Both the position numbers and the translations under genes were made by a program. DNA of 64,000 nucleotides, taken from assembly GCA_018136815.1 (NCBI GenBank), contig CM030931.1, forward strand, positions 691,511 through 755,510, written 5' to 3'. This DNA comes from Isochrysis galbana (taxonomy: Eukaryota > Haptophyta > Isochrysidales > Isochrysidaceae). The stretch's first letter is position 1. Each line of letters opens with the position of its first letter. Of the stretch, positions 21,600-32,384 are shown piece after piece. The notes beneath the pieces were generated by a model. That model was not told the DNA's origin and did not search any database. It saw only the letters and a program-made list of their open reading frames with translations.

Positions 21600-22110
21600 C
21601 CTGCTACCTGCCCCTGCAACTCCCTCCCCCCTCCGAACGACCCCCTCCCGCCCCACGATGGGCAATGGCGTCGGTGAGTGACCCCCCTCCATTCCCCCGC
21701 GCGTGGCGGTCTATTTTGGGTTATTGAGGCGGGCGCTCACGGGAGGGAATCAGAATCAGAGTGGTGAATGTGGGGCGCATCACTATTAGAAACGCGGAGC
21801 TTTCGCGACGTCCGATCGCCCGCGATCGGCCGAAGAATGGCCTGGAGGTGGTGGCCATGGAGAGCCCAGAGCTCTCGCGAGCAGGGGGGGGGGTCACTAG
21901 TAGCTCGCACGCGGGTTGTTGAGGGTCGCACACACTCGTACTAATCCATCCTGGCCCCTCGCACCGCAGGAATGCCTCGATTCGATCCGGCCCGACGCCC
22001 AGAGCCACGGCCCAATTGACGTCGACAAGCGCTCGCTCGGACGCCTGGAGGTACAACTCCTCAAGTGACCGTGCGGCGCGGCGGGCAGCGGGCCGGTCGC
22101 GACGTCGCGA
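21600..22110 (-). repeat. Family-F repeat, uninterrupted copy (right arm)
   Basis: Reverse complement of the two separated blocks at 18,890-19,060 and 19,962-20,208, here contiguous. The minus strand encodes EELYLQASERALVDVNWA. Together with the left copy it forms an inverted pair about 1.4 kb apart. Confidence 0.65.
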
Positions 22111-22959
22111 CCGGGCCATTCAAGACCTGCCTTGAGCCCCCCAAAGCCTCCTGGCCCGGCCCCACGCGTTCGCGCAAACTGTTGATCCGAAATCTTGAGT
22201 GCTGGTGTGTGGCATTTGTGCCTTGCATTAACATGAACGGCCTCACTAAAAATATACCCGAGGGGGGCCCGACTGTATTTCGCGCACCGTCTTCGAAGGT
22301 CGCGAAGGCCTGAAATTCGGTATTTTTATTTTTCGAAAATTTCGCCGGACAACCCCCACTTTTTTTTGCTGATCCATCCTACCGGAACCTATAGGGGGCT
22401 TATTTAGCCCGTCATTTACCCATTGCAGCTGGTGCCCTCCGCACCCCCATAGTGAGTGACCAGGCTACTTGCTGCTACTTCCCCCCTTTATGGTTATGGA
22501 TTATGGAAATCTGCCGACGAGAGGAATCGCAGATCTGTTAGATCGAAGCTAGTCTCATCTTTTGAGTGCTCGATGTTGCCCCTTTCTTGTGTGGAGAGGG
22601 GCCGGGAAGGCGAGTGATGGGCGTGTCGGGGTGGTGTTCACCGATCAAACTACACGAAACACGTCGCGAGCGCGGCCGGGTGAAGTGTTAGATCTTATAG
22701 CTAGTGGGAGTAGCTGATTCAACACTATCAGGAAGTTGCCCTCGATTATCTTTATGTATCTGGCCTCCGACCAACGACCAATACGGTTAACGCGTATTTC
22801 CCGTCTACGTAGTATCATCGTACATACTCTAGTAGCTCTACTCTATTCACTCTAGAGTAGGGTGGTAAGTAGTCGAAGTAGAAGAGCAACACTATATAAC
22901 ACTATCTGGCAAAAGAAGAGCGAGGAGAGGGGAGAGGGGGCTCGGCTTTCTCGCGCCAT
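22111..22959. other. Intergenic stretch, no gene recognised
   Basis: I see no coding region, only a short family-E-like fragment at about 22,750-22,815 (GGTTAACGCGTATTTCCCGTCTA-type end). This is the upstream region of the large Furry-like ORF. Confidence 0.4.
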
Positions 22960-23234
22960 TTCCCCTCTCGCTTCTCGCCCTTCCTCGCTGGCCCCTCTCT
23001 TCCCCCCTCTCTCCCTCTCCCTCTCTCCTTCCCTCTCTCTCTCCCTCCCTCTCTCTCCCTCCCTCTCTCCCTTTCTCTCTCTCCCTCTCCCTCCATCCTT
23101 CCCTCCCTCCCTCTCTCCCTCTCTCTCTCTCTGCCTCCCCCCCCCTCTCCCTCTCCCTCTTCCTCCCTCCCTCCCTCTCTCTCTCTCTCTCTCCTTCCCC
23201 TCCTCTTCCCTCCCTCTCTTCTCTCTCTCCATCT
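22960..23234. repeat. CT-rich simple-sequence tract
   Basis: About 270 bp of CCCT and CT repeats end in a G run at the first ATG of the following ORF. The tract probably lies in that gene's 5' UTR or promoter. Confidence 0.85.
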
Positions 23235-26200
23235 TTGCGGGGGGGGGGGGGGAGGGGCATGGGAGGGAGGGAGGGAGGGAGAGCGGGCCAGGAGGAGTGG
23301 CAACCTCACGGTATAGAGGAGAAAGCCGCGGGCCGCGCGCGCTCGCACGATCCGCCAGCAGGGCTCGAGCGGGCGGGGGCGGTCTGGCTCGGCCTGCAGC
23401 ACGCCTACGACCACGTCGCGCAACGCAGGATTGCTGAAATCGCTGCCAGCCCATCCTATGAGCCGGCGGCCACCGAGAGGCTCCGGCCGAGCGAGGCCGC
23501 GCTCGAGTTTCGACTGATCGCGCGCGCACTTGGGGCGGCCGCGGCGCACGACGTGCAGCGGGTCCTCGAGTTCCTCGGCTCCTGGCATGAGCAGCCCCAC
23601 ATTGATGCCCCCGATCCGGAGGGCACGCTTGACGGAACGGCGCGTGCTGTGCATGAGGCTGCAAGCAGCTCTGTCTTCTGCGAGGCGGTCATCGAGGTGG
23701 TGATGCGCTGCCCTACGTCGAGCCGTAGGCAGCGGGAGCAGCTGGACCGTCTTATTGAGAGGACGCTCGAGAGTGAGGTGATGCACCTTCGCTCCGCAGA
23801 GCGGCAGGCGGCTGCGCGCCGACGGCTGGCACTACTGGACGGCCGTTCCGAGGTCATGATGTGGAGCGAGGTCAGGCGCGCGCTCTCGCGATCGAGGTTC
23901 GGCCGCCTCGCCAATAAGCTGCTCTCTGAGTTGGAACACGTCGCTCCAGGAAAGCCGAATCCCATCATCATCGCGCGCGCCCATGCCCTATCAGGCTTGG
24001 CTTTGCCAGCCATCCTGTTTGTGCGCCCCGAGGATCCCTACCCGATGTCAAGTGAGGGCACAATGCCGAGCGGCCAGGCCTCGGCGTGCCAGAACGGTCG
24101 CGCTGCCGCTTCTTCAAGGTCGGGGTTGGCCCGATCCTCGCGCGAGCTCCTCGTGCGGGTGCAGCGGCTCATCATGGAGAAGGAGTTGCGCCCGCTCCGC
24201 AAGCACATTTGCGAGGGCTTGGGTGAGGGGCTGCTCGAGCAACAGGACCAGCTCGCGATGCACGCCGGGAGATCGCGCGGGGCTCGTCCGATGATTGCCG
24301 CAACCTATGCATCCTCCATCACTCTGTCGCGGCTTGGTGGCCTCCTGGACAAGCGGGAGGTCAGTCTGGACGGAGCCGACAGCCGAAGCCATCTTGCCGG
24401 AGCTGTTGGGCAAGATGGCAGCCGAGAGGCGGATGTCTCACCCCCGGGACGTGAGGAGGAGGCTGGAGAGCTCATGGCTCTCCAGCGCAAGATGGTGGAG
24501 CTCAGCGCGGCTGCCGCCGGATGGGTGTGCGTCGGTGGTAGCCTGCATCTGTCGCGGCCAGAGACTTGGGCAGCGCCTCTCGCCACAGCGCTCGCATGCG
24601 GCGCATGTAGGTTGCGCGCACAAATGGGCGAGCGGCTTGCAAGTGAGAGGGAGGTCCGCCTCCACGAGGAAGTCCTTTCACGGTTGGTGCGCTCGCTGAG
24701 CAAGCCACACTCGCACCGGTTGGTGGCGCTGCGTTGCCTGAGAGTGCAGATGCCGATCGTGCTGGAGATGTACGCCGAGCGCACGGGGAGCTCGCAAGTG
24801 CTCGTTGCTAGAGGTGCGCTGCCCAACGACCTGTCGACACAGTCACTCTCTTCAATCGGTGGCGAACGGGCGAACTGGCCTGTTAAGTCATTGAACGCTC
24901 TCGAGGCGGTCTTCGGGTCGAGGCGGCACGGCGTAGAGGCGCTCAAGCTTGAGCTAGGCAAGTTTGAAGACTGCCCGCTTCTCTTACATAAGTATGGCGA
25001 GATCCTAAACTTGCTTGCTCAGATCGGCTCAGCCGCTATGAGCATCCACGCGCAACTCATGTTAGAGCGCGTCATTGTGCGGGCGTTGGCGGGTGATGAC
25101 GTCAAGCGTAATAGCTGGGGCCACGACACGGTGGTGGCCCTCGCAATCGTGCGAGAGATGCTGCCGCCGGTCGCTTGGGCCACGTACAGCACGGGCGAGC
25201 CGCCCCGGCCGCCGCGAGCGCCCATTCCGACCGCAGAGCTCGAAGGCATTGCTAGGAGCGTGGGTGCTGTGCTGCGGTACACTGGTTGTGACGTGCGGGA
25301 CGACGGTGGACAACATGCCGACCCGGAGAACGACTTTTCGCGTGTCGGCATCGTCAAACTGCAACTCCTGTGTGGCTCGCTCCGCTGTGTGGAGCGCTTG
25401 CTTCCCTTCGGTCTATCTGCGGCGCCCTCCACAACAGAGCTCATCTCTATTGCGTGCGAGCGGCTTTGTTCGATTCACCGCCCTCTCCAGGAAGCGTCAC
25501 TGGGGCTACTTCCCTCGATTGTTGGGCGCGAACCGGCCTTGTTCCCCATGCTGCTCAGCTCTCTCTCAGACGTCATGGCCGCTCGTTCAGCGGCGATGCC
25601 GACCTCAAGTGAACGTATGAAGGCCCTGCAACGCGTAGTGCAGCTGCTTAAGCCACTTGTTTCGTGGTACGGCAACGCGCCAGCGGAGTGGAGCGGACGA
25701 GTCGGGCCTCGGCAATTGTACGCAGCCCTCGCTCGCGTCCAGGCACTAGGTGTGGTGCACCTATGCGACGTTTGCCCGTGCGTGCGTGGCGCTGCAGTAG
25801 ACCTCCTCAGTTTGACCTCACCTCTGGTTGAGGCATGCACTAGGACTGTAGACGGAGAGGCCAATGAGCAGTCCGGGCGTCCGCTGTTGGGCATGGTGTG
25901 CGCATTGTTCCCCGACTTGGATGACACTGAAGGAGCCGCGGCTTCTCGGGTCGGCGTGCGAGGGCTCCAAACCTCCGAATTGCCGCATGCTTGCGGAGCT
26001 ATTAGGCTCGCACCAAGGAGGGCCACCTCCGTTTTTTGCCTCCTGCAGCATTCACTGCCCGCCATAGCCGACGCGGCCCTTGGGAGCGCACCAGCAGCGG
26101 ACCCGCCTGCCAGTACCTCTCGAAGCCGGACGCAACAGGCGGCCGAACGGCTAGCCGACGCTGCTCGTCGCGCCAGCCTGCGGGACCTCGTCGAAGCGGT

Positions 26201-29200
26201 GGGCGGCCCGGGCCGCCAACCGGGACCTGGTGAGGCGCAGCTGTGGGTCAACTGCGTGCAAGCAATCACCACAACTCTAGTAGATTGTTCCTGGTCGACA
26301 GACGTGCTCGCCGTCGCGTGGAATTGGCTGCTGGAACGCTGCCCCTTGACCGGCACGCCCGCACCATCAGGTAGGAGCGATAAAGCAACGCGATCGGTCG
26401 TCCCTTGGGGGTGCGCGGCGAGCGCGGCGTGCGCCATGGCGCCGCTCATCCTGGCCGAGAGCGAGCGTGTGGACGAACTTTGCACGACTACACGGCCCAA
26501 GACCGAGCCAGGAGCCAGCAGCGGCACAGCCTCGAGCTGGAACGCCCTGCTTGACATAGGGAGGAGCAGCAAGCAAGGTCTGGCAGTCATGGGCAACGTT
26601 CTTATCCCCAAATCCCCCTTCCTGAGCAAAGTGTGTCGCGACCGACTGGCCGAACGGCCGGCCGATAAATCTCGCGACAGCATCCCAGCCACCGAGAAGG
26701 GGGTCGAGCTCCTGCTGCGATTCTTGTGCCACCGCCTCCTGTCGGCGTGCGACGAGAGCCGAACAGCCGCCATCGTGGCACTCAGCAAGCTGAAGGGGCC
26801 CCTCGCTCTGCGCCACGTTCTTTCCGAGCTGCATGCTCGGCTCCTCGACGTTGCGACCACAACTGAGTGGAGCCGTGACGTCTCGGCCAATCGAAGCTCG
26901 AGCTTGCACGTTCACATGCGCACCATCACGCAGCTGTTCGCGCTCCTCTCGTCGCAGCAGGGCTGGTCGGCAAACCTCATGACCTGCGGCGCTCGCTTGG
27001 GCTCATTCGCGGCTTTCTTGCATGCAGCCCTGGAGTACTTGGTGTGCGACTCGAACCTCCACGCATGGTCACTGCATGCGATTCGTAGGTCGGTGTGCGA
27101 AGTATTAAGGCACACATCCTTGTCGGCGTTACGCGACCTGAATGGCCTTCTGCCGCATCATGCTGAGGAGTTTTCCGAGGAGCGGGTCACCCTCCAGCCA
27201 TCGTCCGTGGTGCGAGCGCTTGCGCGGCTGCTGCGCTCGACGACGAATCGCGACGCCACCGAGGCGATGCTTAGGGAGCGCGATCGGCTGCTAGCCCGCG
27301 CTCCTGATGATAGAATGGCCCGGATTGAGCTGGAGGCCGTGGTCGAAGACGAGCTTCGGTCGCAGATCCACGTGGTCCAAAGGGCAATTTTGGCGACCAT
27401 CCAGACAATTGTCGACGAAGATCAACGCATGTGGCAAGGTACCATTCTTGACGAAGTGGATGCCAGCGATGCGGTCACGCTCAGTGAACTGTTGATCCAC
27501 TCCGCCTCGCCTGCCGTCGCGGCCGAGGCTTCGGCCACTCTGGTCGTTTTCCGCCGAAGGTTTCCCCCGCCACTCGAAAAATGCCTACAAATGTGCTACG
27601 GCCGGGAGGCCAAACAGCCGTTACCCAACCAGATACAGCAGTTCCAATCTTCCATCGAGCTGGAGACGCCATCTTCCTCAAGCCAGTCCAACGCGCACTT
27701 CCTCGCGCTCGCAGAGAGGGTGATTGAGATAGTGGGGCATGACGCCGTGGCTTGTTGTCGACAACATCACCAAGGGAGACACGCCCACCAAGCCACATGG
27801 TCGGACCGCGCAAGCCCCATACCAGATGCATGCCTCGAGGATCGGCAAGCGGCATGTGCCATCTTGTTGGCACTCACCAAGCTCCCTGAAGCTGATATCC
27901 TCGTGCGGGTGGCCTCGCTACGTGTCCTTCGTGCGTTTAGCTATGGAACGATCAATGCCCTCGATGACTGTGGGGTCAAATGGCTGGCCGAATCTGCACA
28001 ACTTCAATGGAGCACACGCATCGCGGAAAGCAGGCCAGGATTGGCGATAGCCGTCGTTGCCCAAGGGCTAGAGCGAGCTGCTTCGGCGATCCCATGCGAG
28101 GCCGTTGCAGTGCTAGCCGTGCTCCCGCCGTGGATCGAGTGCGGCATGCGTGCAGCGCACGAAGCGCTCACCCCGCGCTTATACACCGCGGTTGGAGTAC
28201 GCTCAAGTTGCTCCGAGCTGTCGGCTTTGCTTGCCGACGCGCAATCTCTCCATATGAAGCGCGGCGATGCTCATCTCGCTCGCGCCCTGGATGCGTGCTG
28301 GTGCGCCCTTGCGAGCGACGCCTTCGCAGTCTCGGTGTTGATGGACGACTTGGTGCGACGCGCGCGTGCGCCATTTGGCGAACAGTTGGAGGCCTGCCGT
28401 GCCATCGTGCGCGTCGTGTCCGGCGTGCAGCCTACACTATGTGCGCGCCTCCTGGCTAGAAAGTTGGTGCTTGAAGCTGGCTTCAGGTCCGGGCTCGATC
28501 AACGAGGCGCGAATCGAAAGATGCCCCATCCACGCAAATTGATGAGCGTACTTAGCTCACCGGATGTGAACAGCTTTTCGGCTCCAAGTGAAATCCTGAG
28601 CTCGGATGCTCCGGCGGCGAATCCACGCAGCGCTCCGGGCGGGCCCTCTGAGGATGGCTCAGGCATTGGGACGCGCGAGTCCACAGTGGTACTTATCGCA
28701 GCACTACATCCCGATGCGCTCCAGGCCCTCCTCGTCGATGGCATCGATGGTGCGGCTCATGCCTCCCCACTTTTTTGCTCAAGCCCGACTAGGGCACCTG
28801 GCCTTGCTGACCAAACGGCGAGTCTCTTCCCCGATGCGGAGGGCGGTGCGGCAGCACGACCAGCCCCGCCGCCTTTGGCGGATTTGCTAGCTGAGGTGCT
28901 CCATTGTGCGTGTATCTCGAGTACGGCGGCGGCGAGCCAACAAGTCCGCTGCGATGCGGCTCGGCTTCTTTCCCGGCTCGTTGCTGCGAGCAAGACACTC
29001 ATGGTCGGGGAATCTACGCTCGCATGCTCTCCATTCGGAGGGCCCACCGGTGCAGACGACTCCCTCAAGACGGTGGAAGAGGCCCTTATGCAGGGTTGCA
29101 GTGGGGCTCTTCCTGTGCATAAATTCGACCCATACGACGAGCGCGGCTCCAAGGACCTAGTTGCCCTGGTGGACTCGCTGATGCTTACGCTCTCGAACCA

Positions 29201-31382
29201 AAGGTGCCACAGCCTCATCGCGAGTTGGGCACAAACGGCTATATGCCATGGTACGTCGAACCCTACTGGCCCAAATCCGGTGATGCCCCACCTCTCGATG
29301 GTAGTATACCGTGCTTTGGTCCCGCATCTCGCGCCCGGAGCATGGCACCCCCACGCTGACATTCTTCTGCATGCCGCTTGCAATCACGCACTCTCGCCCA
29401 GTTCTGGGACAGTCCACATTGCGTCGGAAGCTATTCGCTCGGTATCGACTCTTATCGCGCAAGCCCAGAGAAGGCCGGGCTGGCCAAAGGCGCAGTTGGT
29501 GTCTAATGCGTACTGGCGAGTCACTCTCCTGTTGCATTCCGATGCCATCCTACTCTACAAGGAGGCGGCTGGTGTGCTGATCCAGCTTATGTCTGGCGGT
29601 CTTCTTGACGAGGATGACGTCAGAGAACATCTCGATCGGATGGCGCCGCTCTATTGGCGGAGCGGGAAATTTCCTGGGTTGGTGCCACTCTGCCTCGTTG
29701 GAATGAGCCAACGATCCACGTATGCGCTGGCCCTCGAGCTCGCGCGCAGGATTGTTGGTAGAGGTGACATGCACAAGCAACCAATGGGAGCATCCGTGCA
29801 TGATCATATCCTGACTGCAAGCGTTGCCCTCCTTCCGTGGTTAATCTCTGGATACGAGGCGCAATTGCGGCGTAATACGCGCGATGGCTCGGCTTGTGGG
29901 TGTGGAGCCTCCACAAGCGGGCTGCTCTGCGAGCTGTGCACCGCACGTCAACTCTCACGAGGGCTCACACAATGCGCCCAACGAGGCCACGAGGAGCTTC
30001 TGCCGCTCGCAACTGCGATGCACTACTACTCCAATCTTGAGTTCTCGGGCGCTCCAGATCTGTGCCGTTCCATGCGATCGGCGCTCTCCCGCCACTGGGG
30101 AGCCACGTCGCACATGAGCCCGGGGCAACTCTCACCTCTCGTCACTCATCTTGTGTGCTCTTTGGGATCAATGGAGCCTGCCCATGTGGTGGACAATTCG
30201 ACCATGATCCTCGACTTGATCAACGACGTCCGCAGCCCAACTCCTGCGTGTTCATCAACGGGCGATGCGTTCGAAGCGGCTAGCTTACCGATGGTCAGGA
30301 AATATCCGTGCCCAAACCTATGGCGCAGTGCCATGGAAGTGGTCAAAGCGGCGCCGGACAGCTTCAATTGCATCGCCCAAGTGATGGAGGCCTTCTTGGC
30401 GGCGTGCGTGGCCGGGCAGCTTCTTAGCCCAACAGAGCCCACCACTCCACCGACGGACCGCGTGGACAGCTTCGAGCCTCGATGTTGGATGCTTGCGAGG
30501 CCGGCGGCAGCTCCATCCAATTTGTTGCACAGCCTTGACGCCTTAGCTCCTCCGGCATGTAGCTCAGGAGTCTTGCGCGAGGTGCAAGCCACGGTTGGGC
30601 CGTGCAATACGCTCAGCGCCATGGAAATTCAAAACGAAGGGGCCGATGGTTTACCAGGTGTGGCTCGGGGCGTCAGCAAGAAGCATGGCGCGGCCGAGCG
30701 TGAGCGGGGCCGCCATGTGGCGGGCATGGACGAGAAGCCCGACTCTATATGGATACAGCCTCACACGACGGAGCGGCAAATGCAAGCTAGTGACGAAGCT
30801 ATGCACGACAGAATGCGGAGCAAAGCTCTCGAGTCTGCAATCAGCGAAGGCGAGGTTGCACCGTTCGAGGGCGCTTCCGAGAGCTACGAATCGGATTCCA
30901 GAGATACCGGTGACACGAGCGGAAGAAGCAACTTGGATGGCAACGCACCTCATGCTTCGAGCGAGGGCGAGGAAGACGAGGCGCTCAGTCAGCCACCTTG
31001 CAGCGAGGTGAACCAGGATGAGATTGTTGAGAGTGGCCGCTACTCATCAGGCGATTGTGATGAGGAGCTGGGCGAAGACGGCACAACCCATATATTTTAT
31101 CCTTTGTGCGTTCAAGCCCGAGAGAGCGTTGAATCGGAGGCGTCTTCTCGGGACAAGGATAGCGACGATCTGGTGTATGTTGAAACCAATAATGAGATAC
31201 ACGTCGCGTTGAGCCCAACACTTTGGGCCAAGGAAGCGCATCGGTCACAGGATGATCAAGAGGCTCGGCGAGCGTCACTAGAGCGCGTCCGCAAAGCTGT
31301 GAGACGACTGAGTGGCCTCGAAGACTCCTATGGGATCTCAGAACGAAAGGTGCAAACATGGGACATCTCGTACACAATGTGA
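23235..31382 (+). CDS. Furry/Mor2/Tao3-type cell morphogenesis scaffold protein
   Basis: This is one open frame of 2,715 residues with no intron. Furry proteins are very long HEAT-like helical scaffolds that activate NDR/LATS kinases with Mob and govern polarity and cytoskeleton. Several blocks match the family N-terminal region: MMWSEVRRALSRSRFGRLA (about 208), RAHALSGLALPAILFV, GHDTVVALAIVREML, RPLQEASLGLLPSIVGREPA followed by ALQRVVQLLKPLVSWYGN, and ALGVVHLCDVCPCVRGAAVD (about 840). The helical repeats continue to about residue 2,450. A Ser/Glu/Asp-rich tail follows. The first ~30 residues are Gly/Arg-rich and abut the CT-repeat tract, so the real start or a 5' exon is uncertain. At 2,715 residues it falls between yeast Tao3 and animal Furry. 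The identification rests on motif pattern and order. Confidence 0.75.
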   Translation: MRGGGGRGMGGREGGRAGQEEWQPHGIEEKAAGRARSHDPPAGLERAGAVWLGLQHAYDHVAQRRIAEIAASPSYEPAATERLRPSEAALEFRLIARALGAAAAHDVQRVLEFLGSWHEQPHIDAPDPEGTLDGTARAVHEAASSSVFCEAVIEVVMRCPTSSRRQREQLDRLIERTLESEVMHLRSAERQAAARRRLALLDGRSEVMMWSEVRRALSRSRFGRLANKLLSELEHVAPGKPNPIIIARAHALSGLALPAILFVRPEDPYPMSSEGTMPSGQASACQNGRAAASSRSGLARSSRELLVRVQRLIMEKELRPLRKHICEGLGEGLLEQQDQLAMHAGRSRGARPMIAATYASSITLSRLGGLLDKREVSLDGADSRSHLAGAVGQDGSREADVSPPGREEEAGELMALQRKMVELSAAAAGWVCVGGSLHLSRPETWAAPLATALACGACRLRAQMGERLASEREVRLHEEVLSRLVRSLSKPHSHRLVALRCLRVQMPIVLEMYAERTGSSQVLVARGALPNDLSTQSLSSIGGERANWPVKSLNALEAVFGSRRHGVEALKLELGKFEDCPLLLHKYGEILNLLAQIGSAAMSIHAQLMLERVIVRALAGDDVKRNSWGHDTVVALAIVREMLPPVAWATYSTGEPPRPPRAPIPTAELEGIARSVGAVLRYTGCDVRDDGGQHADPENDFSRVGIVKLQLLCGSLRCVERLLPFGLSAAPSTTELISIACERLCSIHRPLQEASLGLLPSIVGREPALFPMLLSSLSDVMAARSAAMPTSSERMKALQRVVQLLKPLVSWYGNAPAEWSGRVGPRQLYAALARVQALGVVHLCDVCPCVRGAAVDLLSLTSPLVEACTRTVDGEANEQSGRPLLGMVCALFPDLDDTEGAAASRVGVRGLQTSELPHACGAIRLAPRRATSVFCLLQHSLPAIADAALGSAPAADPPASTSRSRTQQAAERLADAARRASLRDLVEAVGGPGRQPGPGEAQLWVNCVQAITTTLVDCSWSTDVLAVAWNWLLERCPLTGTPAPSGRSDKATRSVVPWGCAASAACAMAPLILAESERVDELCTTTRPKTEPGASSGTASSWNALLDIGRSSKQGLAVMGNVLIPKSPFLSKVCRDRLAERPADKSRDSIPATEKGVELLLRFLCHRLLSACDESRTAAIVALSKLKGPLALRHVLSELHARLLDVATTTEWSRDVSANRSSSLHVHMRTITQLFALLSSQQGWSANLMTCGARLGSFAAFLHAALEYLVCDSNLHAWSLHAIRRSVCEVLRHTSLSALRDLNGLLPHHAEEFSEERVTLQPSSVVRALARLLRSTTNRDATEAMLRERDRLLARAPDDRMARIELEAVVEDELRSQIHVVQRAILATIQTIVDEDQRMWQGTILDEVDASDAVTLSELLIHSASPAVAAEASATLVVFRRRFPPPLEKCLQMCYGREAKQPLPNQIQQFQSSIELETPSSSSQSNAHFLALAERVIEIVGHDAVACCRQHHQGRHAHQATWSDRASPIPDACLEDRQAACAILLALTKLPEADILVRVASLRVLRAFSYGTINALDDCGVKWLAESAQLQWSTRIAESRPGLAIAVVAQGLERAASAIPCEAVAVLAVLPPWIECGMRAAHEALTPRLYTAVGVRSSCSELSALLADAQSLHMKRGDAHLARALDACWCALASDAFAVSVLMDDLVRRARAPFGEQLEACRAIVRVVSGVQPTLCARLLARKLVLEAGFRSGLDQRGANRKMPHPRKLMSVLSSPDVNSFSAPSEILSSDAPAANPRSAPGGPSEDGSGIGTRESTVVLIAALHPDALQALLVDGIDGAAHASPLFCSSPTRAPGLADQTASLFPDAEGGAAARPAPPPLADLLAEVLHCACISSTAAASQQVRCDAARLLSRLVAASKTLMVGESTLACSPFGGPTGADDSLKTVEEALMQGCSGALPVHKFDPYDERGSKDLVALVDSLMLTLSNQRCHSLIASWAQTAICHGTSNPTGPNPVMPHLSMVVYRALVPHLAPGAWHPHADILLHAACNHALSPSSGTVHIASEAIRSVSTLIAQAQRRPGWPKAQLVSNAYWRVTLLLHSDAILLYKEAAGVLIQLMSGGLLDEDDVREHLDRMAPLYWRSGKFPGLVPLCLVGMSQRSTYALALELARRIVGRGDMHKQPMGASVHDHILTASVALLPWLISGYEAQLRRNTRDGSACGCGASTSGLLCELCTARQLSRGLTQCAQRGHEELLPLATAMHYYSNLEFSGAPDLCRSMRSALSRHWGATSHMSPGQLSPLVTHLVCSLGSMEPAHVVDNSTMILDLINDVRSPTPACSSTGDAFEAASLPMVRKYPCPNLWRSAMEVVKAAPDSFNCIAQVMEAFLAACVAGQLLSPTEPTTPPTDRVDSFEPRCWMLARPAAAPSNLLHSLDALAPPACSSGVLREVQATVGPCNTLSAMEIQNEGADGLPGVARGVSKKHGAAERERGRHVAGMDEKPDSIWIQPHTTERQMQASDEAMHDRMRSKALESAISEGEVAPFEGASESYESDSRDTGDTSGRSNLDGNAPHASSEGEEDEALSQPPCSEVNQDEIVESGRYSSGDCDEELGEDGTTHIFYPLCVQARESVESEASSRDKDSDDLVYVETNNEIHVALSPTLWAKEAHRSQDDQEARRASLERVRKAVRRLSGLEDSYGISERKVQTWDISYTM

Positions 31383-31662
31383 CGGGCCAGCCGCTTGGCC
31401 ATAATCACAGCATCGTACTTACCATTTATCGCGTTTGCAAGCTTTGTACAACCGAACTCTCACTCAACTAAAAGTATTAGATAGGTATCGCTAGGTAGGT
31501 AGGTCGCGGTTGCACGCGGAAATGCATTGGTCATAGGTGCGGCATCGCATTTGGCTTGTTGATGCGTTTTTTCTTTCATTGATTGTTGCGGACGCCAATC
31601 ATATTTGAGTTTTCTTGTACGCTTTGTAAACCTACTTTTATACGTGGTACGTGGGGGTCAAC
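31383..31662. other. 3' flank of the Furry-like gene, no gene recognised
   Basis: I see only short frames. A triple GTAG repeat (GGTAGGTAGGTAG-like, about 31,488-31,504) is the only notable structure. Confidence 0.4.
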
Positions 31663-32083
31663 AACTAAGTTTATACTTGGTTCGCCCATGGGGGGGCACG
31701 AGCCCCCCTCTCTCTCCACTCCTCCCCTGCCGTGGGGGAGGAATCACCCATCCTCCTGGCATGCCTGATGGCTTGCCAGGAGGAGACTGCCCTGCTGACC
31801 CAATCTCTCCCCCACAGGCTCGCCGAGTTCGTTCGCTCGTCCTGGCCCCTCGTGGCCAGCCCATCGCTCCAACCCCCCTCCCCCCCTAGTCGTCAGGCAG
31901 ACAGGTGCAGATTGGGGGGCCCAGAGACTTAGGATCGCCAACGAGGGAGAGGCAGGGGAGGCCAGGGCCCAGCCCCAGCCTCCTCTGCCCCCTGAGCTGG
32001 CCTCCAAGAGCCTCCAGGGTCGCCAGCAGGCAGCTGCAGGCCTGTCGCAGGCACGCCATCGCGCGTGCCGCAGGAGAGAGGAG
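31663..32083 (+). repeat. Dispersed repeat, family B copy 1
   Basis: About 420 bp start AACTAAGTTTATACTTGG and contain CCCATGGGGGGGCACGAGCC, a hairpin-prone CCTCCTGGCATGCCTGATGG block and a GC-rich tail. They are nearly collinear with 38,950-39,366. No conserved frame is shared, so this is probably a non-autonomous element. Confidence 0.75.
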
Positions 32084-32384
32084 AGGGAGCGCGGAGAAGG
32101 GGGTGGGCGGAGCTCTTACTCCGCCCACCGAAAAATAGGTAAGTCCCGCACCTGTTTACAGGAGCAATCGGGACTGAGGACGCCGCCAGCCCGGTAGGCG
32201 TAGGAGGAAGGGGGGATCGGATCACCGGGGGGGGGGGGGGTACGGGCCACCGGACCATATCTAAGCCCTTTACCCCTATCCCCCTAGTAGTGCACGGGGG
32301 GAGTCGCCTGATGGCGGGGGGAAAGGGCCGGGGGAGTGGGGGTGTAGAAAGTTTTGCTGCGTGAGTAGAAAGTAGAGGGTCCAC

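Noticed and set aside
22892..23786. Minus-strand frames of Arg/Glu/Gly-rich protein
   Set aside because: They are translations of the CT-repeat tract and the antisense of the Furry-like ORF.
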